DNA from: HK1 sp965202735
GTDB lineage: Bacteria; Pseudomonadota; Gammaproteobacteria; HK1
Direction: 5' to 3'
DNA length: 64,000 nucleotides
Assembly (NCBI GenBank): GCA_965202735.1
Contig: OZ241844.1
Coordinates: 868,001 to 932,000 of the forward strand
Translations under genes and position numbers: made by a program
Shown here: in pieces, positions 36,362-47,074 of the stretch
Layout: every line of letters starts with the position of its first letter
Position numbering within the stretch: position 1 is the first letter of the stretch
Notes under the pieces: model-generated
The model's input: only the letters and a program-made list of their open reading frames with translations
Database searches by the model: none
What the model was told of the DNA's origin: nothing

Positions 36362-38023
36362 ATGACCACCACCATCTACTGCGCGCGCAGGATCCTCACC
36401 ATGAACCCCCGCCGCCCCGAGGCGACCCACGTCGCGGTGCGCGACGGGCGCATCCTCGGCGCCGGCTCGCTGGAGGATCTCTCCGGCTGGGGCGCCCACG
36501 AGCTCGACGAGCGCTTCGCCGACAGGGTGATCGTGCCGGGCTTCGTCGAGGGCCACTGCCACTCCTGGGAGGGCAGCGCGTGGGAGGACACCTACCTCGG
36601 CTTCTTCGACCGGACCGCACCGGACGGCGTCGTCCATCGGGGGCTCGGGAGCATCGGCGAGGTCGTGGAGCGGCTCCGGGCCGCCGCGTCGGGAATCTCC
36701 GACCCGGACAGGGCGGCGATGGGCTGGGGGCTCGACCCCATCTTCTTCGACGGCCGGCGCATGGTCGCGGCGGACCTCGACCGGGTGTCGGCGACCCGGC
36801 CGGTGATGGTGGTGCACCAGAGCGGGCACATCGTGAACGTGAACTCGGAGGTCCTGCGCCGCGCCGGCATCTCCCGCGACACGAACGTGCAGGGCGTGGC
36901 GAGGGACGCGCACGGGGAGCCGACCGGCGAGCTGCTCGGCCCGGCGCTGCTGTCCATCGCGTTCCGCGCGGCCGGAAGGAGCCGGTTCCTCGACATGGGC
37001 GGGAGGGACGCGCTGTGGCGGTTCGCGCACAGCGCCCGGCGCGCCGGGGTCACCACCGCGACCGACCTCGCCAACGAGCTGCCCGACGAGACGGTGGCCG
37101 AGCAGGTCGCGGCGACCGCGCCCGAGGACTACCCCCTTCGCATCGTCCCCGCCTTCTACGCCGCCGCCCGCCCCGCCGCGGAAGGGGTCGAGTGGGTGAA
37201 GTCGCTGATCCCGCGAAGCCACGAGCGTCTGCGCTACGGCCTCGTCAAGCTCGTCCTGGACGGCTCCATCCAGGGCTTCACCGCCCGGATGAAGTGGCCG
37301 GGGTACTACAACGGGCACGAGAACGGGCTGTGGTACATCGAGCCACGCGAGGAGCTGCCCCGGATCCTCGCGACGTACCACCGGGCCGGTCTCCAGGTGC
37401 ACGTGCACACCAACGGCGACGAAGCGACGGAGGCGGCCATCGACGCCATCGAGGCGGTGCTGCGCGCGCACCCCGCCGCCGATGCGCGCTTCACCCTCCA
37501 GCACTGCCAGATGGCCCACGACGCGCACTTCCGCCGCATGGCCCGGCTCGGCATCTGCGCCAACCTGTTCGCGAACCACATCCACTACTGGGGCGACCAG
37601 CACGTCGCGCTCACCATGGGTCCGGAACGGGCGGAACGCATGGACGCGGCGGGCACCGCGCAGCGCCTCGGCGTGCCCTTCTCCATCCACTCCGACGCCC
37701 CGGTCACCCACCTCGCGCCGCTGTTCACCGCCTGGTGCGCGGTGAACCGGCTGACCGCGAGCGGACGCGTGCTCGGCCCGGCGGAGCGGCTCGCGGTCCC
37801 CGAAGCGCTCCGCGCGATCACCATCGGCGCCGCGTTCACCCTGAAGCTCGATACCGAGATCGGCTCGATCGAGACCGGCAAGCGGGCGGACTTCGCGATC
37901 CTCGACGACGACCCGCTGGCGGTGGAGCCGGCGGCGCTGAAGGATGTCGGGGTCTGGGGCACGGTGGTGGGCGGGCGGGTGTTCCCGGTGTCGGACATCG
38001 GTGCGGCGGAGCGGCCCCGGTGA
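36362..38023 (+). CDS. Amidohydrolase, YtcJ-like
   Basis: ATG 36362 gives 553 residues. The amidohydrolase-3 family is shown by VIVPGFVEGHCHSWEG (metal histidines near residue 61), VVHQSGHIVNVNSEVL, KLVLDGSIQGFTARM, VHVHTNGDEATEAAIDAIE, FTLQHCQ and IHSDAPVTHLAPL. The C-terminus IGSIETGKRADFAILDDDP is the strand that closes the small beta-sandwich. It hydrolyses C-N or related bonds of a ring or amide substrate that cannot be named. An upstream in-frame extension crosses the dispersed repeat and is rejected. Confidence 0.9.
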   Translation: MTTTIYCARRILTMNPRRPEATHVAVRDGRILGAGSLEDLSGWGAHELDERFADRVIVPGFVEGHCHSWEGSAWEDTYLGFFDRTAPDGVVHRGLGSIGEVVERLRAAASGISDPDRAAMGWGLDPIFFDGRRMVAADLDRVSATRPVMVVHQSGHIVNVNSEVLRRAGISRDTNVQGVARDAHGEPTGELLGPALLSIAFRAAGRSRFLDMGGRDALWRFAHSARRAGVTTATDLANELPDETVAEQVAATAPEDYPLRIVPAFYAAARPAAEGVEWVKSLIPRSHERLRYGLVKLVLDGSIQGFTARMKWPGYYNGHENGLWYIEPREELPRILATYHRAGLQVHVHTNGDEATEAAIDAIEAVLRAHPAADARFTLQHCQMAHDAHFRRMARLGICANLFANHIHYWGDQHVALTMGPERAERMDAAGTAQRLGVPFSIHSDAPVTHLAPLFTAWCAVNRLTASGRVLGPAERLAVPEALRAITIGAAFTLKLDTEIGSIETGKRADFAILDDDPLAVEPAALKDVGVWGTVVGGRVFPVSDIGAAERPR

Positions 38024-38052
38024 CGATCGGGGAGGCGACGAGCGGAGCCGGG

Positions 38053-38251
38053 CCGGGGGCCACGGCACCGGCCGGGCCGAGGGCCACGGCGCCGGTCGGG
38101 CCGAGGGCCACGGCGCCGGTCGGGCCGAAGGCCACGGCGCCGGTCGGGCCGGGGGCCACGGCACCGGCCGGGCCGAGGGCCACGGCGCCGGCCGGGCCGA
38201 GGGCCACGGCGCCGGTCGGGCCGGGGGCCACGGCGCCGGCCGGGCGCGGGG
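38053..38251 (+). repeat. 24-bp tandem repeat, about 8 copies, before CobW-like gene
   Basis: Units of the form ggccgagggccacggcgccggtcg alternate two or three variants at a 24-bp period. All six frames stay open; in the frame of the downstream GTPase the unit reads GHGAGRAE. It fills the gap between the amidohydrolase and the GTPase. Confidence 0.92.
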
Positions 38252-38327
38252 ACAGCGCAGCGCGGCGTCGTCTTGCCGGCGCGGGCGCGACCCCCGGCTC
38301 CCGGATCGCTCCGCGGGAGGCGCCGTC

Positions 38328-39320
38328 GTGACCGGCCGGGTCCCGATGAGCGTCCTCGGCGGGTTTCTCGGCGCCGGCAAGACGACGCTGCTGAACCGGA
38401 TCCTCTCCGCCCGCCACGGAGTGCGCTACGCGGTGCTGGTCAACGACTTCGGGGAGATCGCGGTGGACGGCAGCCTCGTCGCCGCCCACGACGGCCAGAC
38501 GGTCACGTTCGCGAACGGCTGCGTCTGCTGCTCCATGGGAGACGACCTCGTGGGCGCCATCGATCGCCTGCTGGACGCAGACCGGGTACCGGAGCACATC
38601 CTGGTGGAGGCGAGCGGCGTGGCCGACCCCCGCCCCATCGCCGACATCGCGACCCTGCATCCCGGACTGCGCCGCGACCTCGTCGTGGTGCTGGCCGATG
38701 CCGAGACGGTGCGCTCGCGCCACGACGACGAGCGGCTGCGGGATACCGTATCCCGTCAGCTCGGCGCGGCCGACCTGGTGGTGGTGAACCGGTGCGACCG
38801 GGTGACGGACGGCGAACGCGGGGCGGTCGAGGCGTGGCTGCGCGACCGGGTGCCGGTCCCGGTGACCCGCTCGGTCGGCGCGGACGTTCCGCTGGAGCTG
38901 CTGTCGGCGGCGCCCGGCGGCGGCCCGCACGGCCTCGACCGCGCCGCGCGCGACCCCTCTCCCGAGCCCGGACACGGATTCGTCTCCCGGTTCGTGCCCT
39001 GCCCGGCCCCGCTCGACCGCGACCGGCTCCGCGCCTCGCTCCACGCCCTCATGCCCCGCGTGCTGCGCGCCAAGGGGCTCGTGCCCGCACCGGGTGATTC
39101 CCGGAGCGAATGGCTGGTCGTCCAGGCCTGCGGCCGGACCGTGGACGTCGAGCCCTGGCGGCCCGCCCCCGGCCGCGCGGCGCCGCAACCCGGCATCGTG
39201 TTCATCGGCCTCGACGACCTTCCACCCGCGCGGGAGCTGGCGGACGCGATGTCTCCGCGCTCCCGCTCGGGCGCGAACCGGACCCCGCAGTCGACGAGGC
39301 GCCGGGAGTCGTTCCGGTAA
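38328..39320 (+). CDS. CobW/COG0523-family GTPase (metallochaperone type)
   Basis: GTG 38328 gives 330 residues. The P-loop GGFLGAGKTTLL is at residues 11-22, the family-defining GCVCCSM (CxCC) near residue 64, the Walker B region VEASGVADPRPI near 90, and VVNRCDRV in place of NKxD near 146. A CobW C-terminal domain follows (RVLRAKGLV; EWLVVQACGRTVDVEPW). COG0523 proteins deliver zinc, cobalt or iron to enzymes. The same frame is open upstream through the His-containing 24-bp repeats, so a longer form with a GHGAGRAE tail is conceivable. It may serve the metal-dependent amidohydrolase next to it. Confidence 0.88.
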   Translation: MTGRVPMSVLGGFLGAGKTTLLNRILSARHGVRYAVLVNDFGEIAVDGSLVAAHDGQTVTFANGCVCCSMGDDLVGAIDRLLDADRVPEHILVEASGVADPRPIADIATLHPGLRRDLVVVLADAETVRSRHDDERLRDTVSRQLGAADLVVVNRCDRVTDGERGAVEAWLRDRVPVPVTRSVGADVPLELLSAAPGGGPHGLDRAARDPSPEPGHGFVSRFVPCPAPLDRDRLRASLHALMPRVLRAKGLVPAPGDSRSEWLVVQACGRTVDVEPWRPAPGRAAPQPGIVFIGLDDLPPARELADAMSPRSRSGANRTPQSTRRRESFR

Positions 39321-39463
39321 CGGATGGCCGGCCGTCCGGGCGTCACGCGGCGCGCACGGCGCCGGGCATCCCGCCGAACGTCCGGCGCGGGCTCGCGATC
39401 CCGGTCCCCGGCGGCGCGGCGCGGACCCCGACGCCCGCCTCACGCCGCCTGCTCCGGGACGGA

Positions 39464-40885
39464 TCAGTCGAGCCGCACGTACTCGAAGTCGACAGGCTGG
39501 TGGTTGATGCCCCGGGACGGCGGGGCGATCCAGTTGGCGAACCTGCCGGGCTCGGTGATCGCCTCGGGCATGAGCGAGCGGACGTAGGCGCGGTCGGACT
39601 CCGACGGCAGCCACTCTTCCTCCCGGCGCCGCCAGTCGCCGGCGTCGATCACCGCACCCTGCGGCGTCACGTCCAGGTCCGCGAACGCGCCGACCCGGCG
39701 GTTGAACGCGACGTGCGGAAGCGCGAGCTCGAAGTCCACCCCGGAGCCGCGGATGATGCGGTTGATCCGGCCGATGCCGGTCTCGACGTCCGCGACGAAG
39801 TCGTCGCGCAGGCGTTCGTTCAGGGCGTTGAGGGCGGGAACGTCGACCTTTCGGAACGCGCCGTCGCGCCATTGCAGGACGGGGTAGGTATGGTGGCTCA
39901 GCCGGTGGTCGTCGTCGATGCCGGGCTCGTGGAACCGCCCCTTGAGCCCACCGGTGTAGCCCCCCGCGGCGTTGGTCGAGACCTCCGCTCCGAAGAGATC
40001 GAGGGTCACGCTGAAGTGGAAGTTCAGGTACTTCTGGAACGTCGGCAGGTCGATGACCCCGAGCCTGCGCACGTCGTCGGTGCGGTGCTCGCGCATCACC
40101 CCGCAGGTGCGCTGGGCGACGCGGGCGAGCCCGGTGATGCCGACGAACATGTGGTGGGCCTCCTCGGTCAGCATGAACCGGCAGGTGCGCGCCAAGGGGT
40201 CGAAGGCGGACTCGGCCAGCGAGTGGAGCTGGAACTTGCCGTCGCGGTCGGTGAGGAAGGTGAACATGAACAGCGCGAGCCAGTCCGGGGTGCGCTCGTT
40301 GAACGCGGTGAGGATGCGGGGCCGGTCGGCGTCGCCGGAGCGGCGCTCCAGCAGCGCCTGCGCCTCCTCGCGCCCGTCGCGGCCGAAGTGGGCGTGCAGC
40401 AGGTAGACCATCGCCCACAGGTGGCGCCCTTCCTCGACGTTGATCTGGAACAGGTTGCGGAGGTCGTAGCCCGACGGGCAGGTCCGCCCGAGATGGCGCT
40501 GCTGCTCGACCGACGCCGGCTCGGTGTCGCCCTGGATCACGATGAGCCGCCGCAGCGCCGCCCGGTAGTCGCCCGGCACCCGCTGCCACACCGGCTCACC
40601 CCGGTGGTCGCCGAAGCCGATGCGCCGGTCGGGCTCGGGGTCGGCGAGGAAGACGCCCCAGCGGTAGTCCGGCATCCGGGTGAAGCCGAAGTTCGCCCAG
40701 CCGTCGCGGTCGACGGAGGTGGCGGTGCGCAGGTACACCTCCGGCGCGCTCCCCGCCACCGGCCCCATCTCCCGCCACCAGTCGAGAAAGGCGGGCTGCC
40801 ACTGCTCCAGCGCCCGCCGCAGCCGGCGGTCGGAGGCGAGATCCACGTTGTTGGGGATGCGTTCGTTCAAGTCGACGGATGACAT
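39464..40885 (-). CDS. boxB: Benzoyl-CoA 2,3-epoxidase, oxygenase subunit BoxB
   Basis: The 473-residue protein has two diiron-ligand motifs of BoxB: NVEEGRHLWAMVYLLHAHFG near residue 150 and LTEEAHHMFVGITGLARV near 240. The typical N-terminus MSSVDLNERIPNNVDLASDRRLRRALEQWQPAFLDWW and the C-terminal NWIAPPSRGINHQPVDFEYVRL are also present. It epoxidises the ring of benzoyl-CoA using electrons from the reductase BoxA, which is not in the window. It lies 64 bases downstream of boxC on the same strand, the reverse of the common order. Confidence 0.95.
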   Translation of the reverse strand: MSSVDLNERIPNNVDLASDRRLRRALEQWQPAFLDWWREMGPVAGSAPEVYLRTATSVDRDGWANFGFTRMPDYRWGVFLADPEPDRRIGFGDHRGEPVWQRVPGDYRAALRRLIVIQGDTEPASVEQQRHLGRTCPSGYDLRNLFQINVEEGRHLWAMVYLLHAHFGRDGREEAQALLERRSGDADRPRILTAFNERTPDWLALFMFTFLTDRDGKFQLHSLAESAFDPLARTCRFMLTEEAHHMFVGITGLARVAQRTCGVMREHRTDDVRRLGVIDLPTFQKYLNFHFSVTLDLFGAEVSTNAAGGYTGGLKGRFHEPGIDDDHRLSHHTYPVLQWRDGAFRKVDVPALNALNERLRDDFVADVETGIGRINRIIRGSGVDFELALPHVAFNRRVGAFADLDVTPQGAVIDAGDWRRREEEWLPSESDRAYVRSLMPEAITEPGRFANWIAPPSRGINHQPVDFEYVRLD

Positions 40886-40949
40886 GTCCGGACCCTGTGC
40901 TCGTGACGGTGATGGCGGCGCTCCGCCGGGGCGCGTCGAGACCGCCTTC

Positions 40950-42638
<1,689 letters not shown>

Positions 42639-42723
42639 GGCGTCAGGGTCCAGGCAGGCGCCGGCGGGAGCCCGCGACGCTACCACCGGCCGGCGGCTTC
42701 GTCGAGGATGAGGTCCCCGACAG

Positions 42724-42858
42724 CAGGACCATTCAAAAGTCGCGGTCATTGGCCGCCCGACCGGAAGATCGCACGGTGACGGGCGGTCTTCCGGTATCGA
42801 AGGCCCCGACGAGGGTCTGATGAACCGTTCGTCACGACTTCTGGAGAGCCCTGTCCCC
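42724..42858 (+). repeat. 135-bp dispersed repeat, copy 1
   Basis: It starts caggaccattcaaaa and ends ccctgtcccc. It matches 55469-55604 at about 90% over its full length and 53857-53922 (inverted) over its left half. It lies directly beside a copy of the 118-bp element, in the boxC leader. Confidence 0.88.
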
Positions 42859-42868
42859 GACAGGACGG

Positions 42869-42988
42869 CGATTCCCGCCAGGCGCGGGAACATGTCCTCG
42901 AAATCCCTTCGCCCGGGCGCTTCGGTGGTCGAAATCGCACCGGAATCCCCCCGCGGCACGGCCTCTCCAGGCGCTGGCGGGAATCGCT
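42869..42988 (+). repeat. 118-bp dispersed element, copy 3
   Basis: It begins GCGATTCCCGCCAGGCGCGGGAA, a small hairpin, and ends GGCGCTGGCGGGAATCGC, its inverted repeat. It lies in the 525-base space between boxC and the ABC transporter operon, adjacent to the 135-bp repeat. Confidence 0.9.
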
Positions 42989-43035
42989 GGAAACCCCATG
43001 AAAGGCACGACGGATCATGCAATGATCCCGTCACG

Positions 43036-43059
43036 GGTCACGGATCGTGATCCGTGACC
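43036..43059. promoter_or_regulatory. Perfect 11-bp inverted repeat, candidate operator
   Basis: GGTCACGGATC and GATCCGTGACC flank a GT spacer with no mismatch. It sits about 105 bases before the start of the amide-type binding-protein gene. It has the size and symmetry of a dimeric repressor site; it is not followed by a T run, so a terminator is less likely. Confidence 0.5.
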
Positions 43060-43163
43060 ATGCGAGAGCGCTGGCCGATGCCACTTCAACGGCGGCCGGT
43101 CGCGAGCTGGTTCCCGCGCCCGCACGCGGCGCGATCGTTCATCCGTCAAATCAGGGGAAATCC

Positions 43164-44330
43164 ATGGCCAGGACACTATTCGTGCGCGGAGCTGGCGCGC
43201 TCGCAGTCGCAACAGCCCTCGGGTGGGGTGGCGGCGCTTCTGCCGCCGAGACCATCAGGATCGGCATTCCAGTGGGCCTGAGCGGCGCCAACAGCGTGGT
43301 CGCGCCCTCGGTGGTGCAGTCGGCGGAGCTTGCCGCGGCGGAGATCAACAAGGCGGGCGGCGTCCTCGGCCGGCAGCTCGAGCTTGTGGTCGCCGACGAC
43401 GGCAGCGGCGCACAGGGCGCGCAGAAGGCGTTCGATTCCCTCGTGTTCCAGAAGAAGGTCGATGTGCTGATCTCGATGGAGACGAGTGCGGCCCGCAACG
43501 CCGGCCTGCCGATCGTCAATCGCGGCCGTGTGCCGTTCATCTATACCTCGTTCTACGAGGGCCGCTCCTGCAGCCCCTGGCTCTACGTCAACGCCTGGGT
43601 GCCGGATCAGCAGGTCGCCCCGATCGTCGACTACTTCATGGGCGAGCTGGGCGCCGGGACCTTCTTCCTCATCGGCAGCGACTACGCGTTCGGCCGCGGC
43701 ATGCTCGAGTTCACGGCGGACTACATCGGCCAGAAGGGCGGCAAGGTTCTGGGCGACGAGTACCTGCCCATGGATGGCACGGACTGGACGCCGATCATCA
43801 GCAAGCTCAAGGCCTCCGGGGCCGACGCCCTGATCACCTCGACCGCCGGTGGCGCGCCGAACGTGACGCTGACCAAGCAGTTGCGCGCGGCGGGTGTCGA
43901 CATTCCCTACGGCAACCTCGCGGTCGACGAGGGTACGGCGCGGAACATGGGCGCGGACGCCGCGGGCATCTACATCTCGGCGTCCTACATCACCGATATC
44001 CCGAGCAGGGAGAACCAGGAGTTTCTCGAGAACATGAAGGCCCGCTTCGGCGACGATCTGAAGACGCCGAACGACCTTTCGGTACCGCAGTACGAGGGCG
44101 TCTACCTCTACAAGCTGGCGGTCGAGAAGGCCGGCACGACCGAGTCCCGGGCGGTCATCGACGCGCTTGACGACGTCTCGTTCATGGGGCCGCGCGGAAG
44201 GATCCAGATGAACAAGCAGCGCCACGCGCCGCTGACCATGTATCTGGCGCAGGTCCAGCCGGACGGCGGAATCAAGCTGATCAGCAGCTTCGCCGACGTC
44301 GACCCGGGCGAGCAGTGCCCCGGCCTGTAA
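43164..44330 (+). CDS. Amide/urea-type periplasmic binding protein (LivJ/FmdD family)
   Basis: ATG 43164 follows AGGGGAAA. A Sec signal peptide covers residues 1-27 (GALAVATALGWGGGASAAE). The mature part shows the LIV-binding fold: IRIGIPVGLSGANSVV, AAAEINKAGGVLGRQLELVVADD, YFMGELGAGTFFLIGSDYAFGRGM, GDEYLPMDGTDWTPIISKLKASGAD. These features resemble the amide- and urea-binding branch (AmiC, FmdD, UrtA) more than amino-acid binders. It is first in a five- to seven-gene operon that ends in an amidase and a nitrilase, which supports an amide substrate. Substrate identity is inferred. Confidence 0.85.
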   Translation: MARTLFVRGAGALAVATALGWGGGASAAETIRIGIPVGLSGANSVVAPSVVQSAELAAAEINKAGGVLGRQLELVVADDGSGAQGAQKAFDSLVFQKKVDVLISMETSAARNAGLPIVNRGRVPFIYTSFYEGRSCSPWLYVNAWVPDQQVAPIVDYFMGELGAGTFFLIGSDYAFGRGMLEFTADYIGQKGGKVLGDEYLPMDGTDWTPIISKLKASGADALITSTAGGAPNVTLTKQLRAAGVDIPYGNLAVDEGTARNMGADAAGIYISASYITDIPSRENQEFLENMKARFGDDLKTPNDLSVPQYEGVYLYKLAVEKAGTTESRAVIDALDDVSFMGPRGRIQMNKQRHAPLTMYLAQVQPDGGIKLISSFADVDPGEQCPGL

Positions 44331-44418
44331 GCCGAATCCGCCATCGGCCGGCCGCGCGGCCCTGCGGCGGCGCGGCCGGCCGAACCGTTGCGCGATACAC
44401 CCCGGGAGGCTCGGGCTC

Positions 44419-45255
44419 TTGGGCGTACTGCTCCTCGATATCGTGACCACCGCGGCGATACTGTTCACCGTCGCAAGCGGCCTGATGATCATTCTGGGCG
44501 TCATGAAGCTGATCAACTTCGCTCATGGCGCCTTTCTCACCATCGGGGGCTACGCGGCCTTCGTCACCACCCAACTGGGCTGGAACCCCTGGATGGCGAT
44601 TCCCTTCGCCGCAGCCGTCGGCTTCCTGCTCGGGCTGGTCGTCGAGCGTGTGATCATGCGGCCACTCTACGCCCGGCCGCTGGACGCAATCCTCGCCACC
44701 TGGGGCCTGGGTATCGTCATCGGGCAGGTCATCACGATTGCCTTCGGGCGCCAGGTGCAGTTCGTGCAGAGCCCGCTGTCGGGCGCCATCGAGTTTCTCG
44801 GCCAGTCCTACTCGACCTACCGGCTCGTACTGGTCGCGGTGGGGACGGTGCTCGCGCTTGCGCTTGCCGCCCTGTTCTATTTCACGCGCTTCGGGCTGAA
44901 CGCGCGGGCGGTGATCATGAACGAAGGTCTGGCGAGGGGGCTCGGCATCGACAGCACACGGGTCCGCCTGACCACCTTCGGCCTCGGCGCGGCGCTCGCC
45001 AGCATGGCGGGTGCGCTGATCACGCCGCTCATCTCGGTCGATCCCAACCTGGGTCTGCCCTGGCTGATCAACTCTTTCATGCTGGTGCTGGTCTCCGGCG
45101 TCTCCATCCCCGGCCTGATGGTCGCCTCGCTGATCCTCGGCGGCGCCCAGGTCCTGGTCAGCAGCTACGTCAGCGCGATTCTCGGGGGCCTGACCATCGT
45201 CGTGCTGGCGGCGGTGATCCTGCGCATTCGCCCGCAGGGCCTGTTCAGTGGCTGA
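44419..45255 (+). CDS. Branched-chain/amide ABC permease, LivH type
   Basis: The TTG start at 44419 (GGGAGG upstream) gives 278 residues. About eight membrane helices, MIILGVMKLINFAHGAFLTIGGY near residue 30 and GLARGLGIDSTRVRLTTFGLGAALASMAGALITP near 175 are the LivH hallmarks. The C-terminal IRPQGLFSG is typical. The stop overlaps the next gene by 8 bases. Confidence 0.92.
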   Translation: MGVLLLDIVTTAAILFTVASGLMIILGVMKLINFAHGAFLTIGGYAAFVTTQLGWNPWMAIPFAAAVGFLLGLVVERVIMRPLYARPLDAILATWGLGIVIGQVITIAFGRQVQFVQSPLSGAIEFLGQSYSTYRLVLVAVGTVLALALAALFYFTRFGLNARAVIMNEGLARGLGIDSTRVRLTTFGLGAALASMAGALITPLISVDPNLGLPWLINSFMLVLVSGVSIPGLMVASLILGGAQVLVSSYVSAILGGLTIVVLAAVILRIRPQGLFSG

Positions 45256-47074
45256 GTGGGCGCGATACGGCCCCGCCGGGGGTCCGGTCACGGCGGCGCG
45301 GCGGCGCTCGGACATCCGGACCGTGCTCAAGGCCAGCGTGGCCGCGCTCGTGGTCCTCGGCGTTGCGCCCTTCTTCCTGGACATCTACATCGTCAATATC
45401 CTGATCCGCGCACTGCTGCTGGCCGCGCTGGCTCTGACCGTCGACCTGCTCTGGGGCTATACCGGCATCCTGACCTTCGGCCAGTCCGCCTTCTTCGGGA
45501 TCGGCGCCTATGCCTGTGCGCTGGTGTTCACCCACTGGGGCTTCGGCGCCGACTGGGCGATCCTCGCCCTCGTTCTCGGGATCGTGGCCGCCATGGCGGT
45601 GGCCGCGCTGGCGGGCTGGCTCGCGTTCTATCACGGGGCCTCCCCGCTGTATGGCTCCATCGTCACGCTCGCGCTGCCGATCATCGTTACCCAGGTGATA
45701 TTCGCGGGCGGCCGCACGACCGGTTCGAGCAGCGGGCTTTCCGGCTTTCCGACCTACTACTGGGCGAGCGAGACCTGGTTCTGGATCGCCGGCGCGTTCC
45801 TGGTGGTGATCACCGCCCTCGCGTGGCTCTTCGTGCGCAGCGACATGGGCCGGGTTCTGGTCGCGATCCGGGAGAACGAGACACGGTGCGCCTACCTCGG
45901 AATTCCGGTATCGCGCATCAAGATCCTGCTCCTCGTCGTCGCCGGCGCGATCGGCGCGATCGCGGGCTTTGGCTACGCCGCCTTCACGAACGTCGTCGCA
46001 CCCGAGCTGGCCGGCTTCCTGCTCGGCACCGAGCTGCTGATCTGGGTGGCGCTCGGTGGTCGCGGGACGCTCATCGGTCCCGTGATCGGCGCGATCCTCA
46101 TCGATGTGACCAGCTCCTACCTCTCCGGCAGCCTGCCGTTCTACTGGAAGCTCCTCGTCGGCATCCTCTTCGTCGTGATCATCGTGGCGCTGCCTCAGGG
46201 CTTGATGCCGGAGGTGGCCAGGCTCTGGAGGCGGCTGGTGCGGGGCGCGGGACGCAAGGCGGAAGCGCCGACGCTCGAGTCGGTCGCGGCCCGGGAAGCC
46301 GAGCGCGGCACGGAGCAGCCGCTCGTGGTCCGCAACGTGCACCGGCGCTTCGGCAGCCTTCAGGTGCTCCAGGGCATCGACTTCGTCGCCAACGAAGGCG
46401 AGCTTCTGAGCCTGGTCGGGCCCAATGGCGCCGGCAAGACCACCCTGATCCGCTGTCTCGCGGACGGCTACGAACGTTCCGGCGGCAACATCACGGTGTT
46501 CGGAACGAACCTGGGCCACTGGCCGCCCGATCGCTGTGTGGCGCTCGGCATCGGCCGCAAGTTCCAGGCCGCCAACATATTCGCCACCCTGAGCGTCGCA
46601 GAGTGCCTGCGGGTTGCTCGCTACCGGCTGGAGCCGCCCTCGGTCCGGGCCAGCCGCACGACCCTCCGCCTGCCGGAAGCGGCGATGCGCATCGTCGAGG
46701 AAACCGGCCTCGCGCAGAACCTGGACACGGAGGCGCGCCACCTGGCCCACGGCCGGAAGCAGGCGCTGGAGCTGGCCATGGTGCTGGCGCTGGAGCCGCG
46801 TATCGTGCTTCTCGACGAGCCGACCGCGGGCCTGACCCGGGTCGAGCGCGAGCGCATCGGCGCGATCCTGACCTCGCTCACCGAACGCGAGCGGCTGAGC
46901 ATCCTGCTGGTCGAGCACGACCTCGACTTCGTCCGCGACATCAGCTCGCGGGTCATCGTGCTGCATCAGGGGCGGATCGTGCTCGACGGTTCGGTGGAGG
47001 AAGTCGTCGGCTCCGAGCTGGTGCGCAACATCTATGCGGGCGCCTCGCTGAGCATCGAGCCCGGAAGGTCATGA
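45248..47074 (+). CDS. Fused LivM permease - LivG ATPase
   Basis: GTG 45248 lies inside the LivH end and gives 608 residues. Residues 1-330 are a LivM permease (WGYTGILTFGQSAFFGIGAYACAL; AIRENETRCAYLGIPVSRIK; ALGGRGTLIGPVIGA; ALPQGLMP). After a short linker, residues 355-608 are a LivG ATPase: Walker A GPNGAGKTT, Q-loop GIGRKFQAANIFATLSVAE, a changed signature LAHGRKQ in place of LSGGQ, Walker B IVLLDEPTAGL and VEHDLDFVRDI. Such fusions occur in LIV and urea importers; here they fix permease and ATPase stoichiometry. Confidence 0.93.
   Translation: MAEWARYGPAGGPVTAARRRSDIRTVLKASVAALVVLGVAPFFLDIYIVNILIRALLLAALALTVDLLWGYTGILTFGQSAFFGIGAYACALVFTHWGFGADWAILALVLGIVAAMAVAALAGWLAFYHGASPLYGSIVTLALPIIVTQVIFAGGRTTGSSSGLSGFPTYYWASETWFWIAGAFLVVITALAWLFVRSDMGRVLVAIRENETRCAYLGIPVSRIKILLLVVAGAIGAIAGFGYAAFTNVVAPELAGFLLGTELLIWVALGGRGTLIGPVIGAILIDVTSSYLSGSLPFYWKLLVGILFVVIIVALPQGLMPEVARLWRRLVRGAGRKAEAPTLESVAAREAERGTEQPLVVRNVHRRFGSLQVLQGIDFVANEGELLSLVGPNGAGKTTLIRCLADGYERSGGNITVFGTNLGHWPPDRCVALGIGRKFQAANIFATLSVAECLRVARYRLEPPSVRASRTTLRLPEAAMRIVEETGLAQNLDTEARHLAHGRKQALELAMVLALEPRIVLLDEPTAGLTRVERERIGAILTSLTERERLSILLVEHDLDFVRDISSRVIVLHQGRIVLDGSVEEVVGSELVRNIYAGASLSIEPGRS

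Noticed and set aside
38053..38251. Tandem repeat considered as a CRISPR array
   Set aside because: The 24-bp units are contiguous with no unique spacers, and there are no cas genes.
34915..38331. 1138-codon plus-strand open frame
   Set aside because: It runs antisense through the dimethylformamidase-like gene and out of frame through the amidohydrolase; a shadow.
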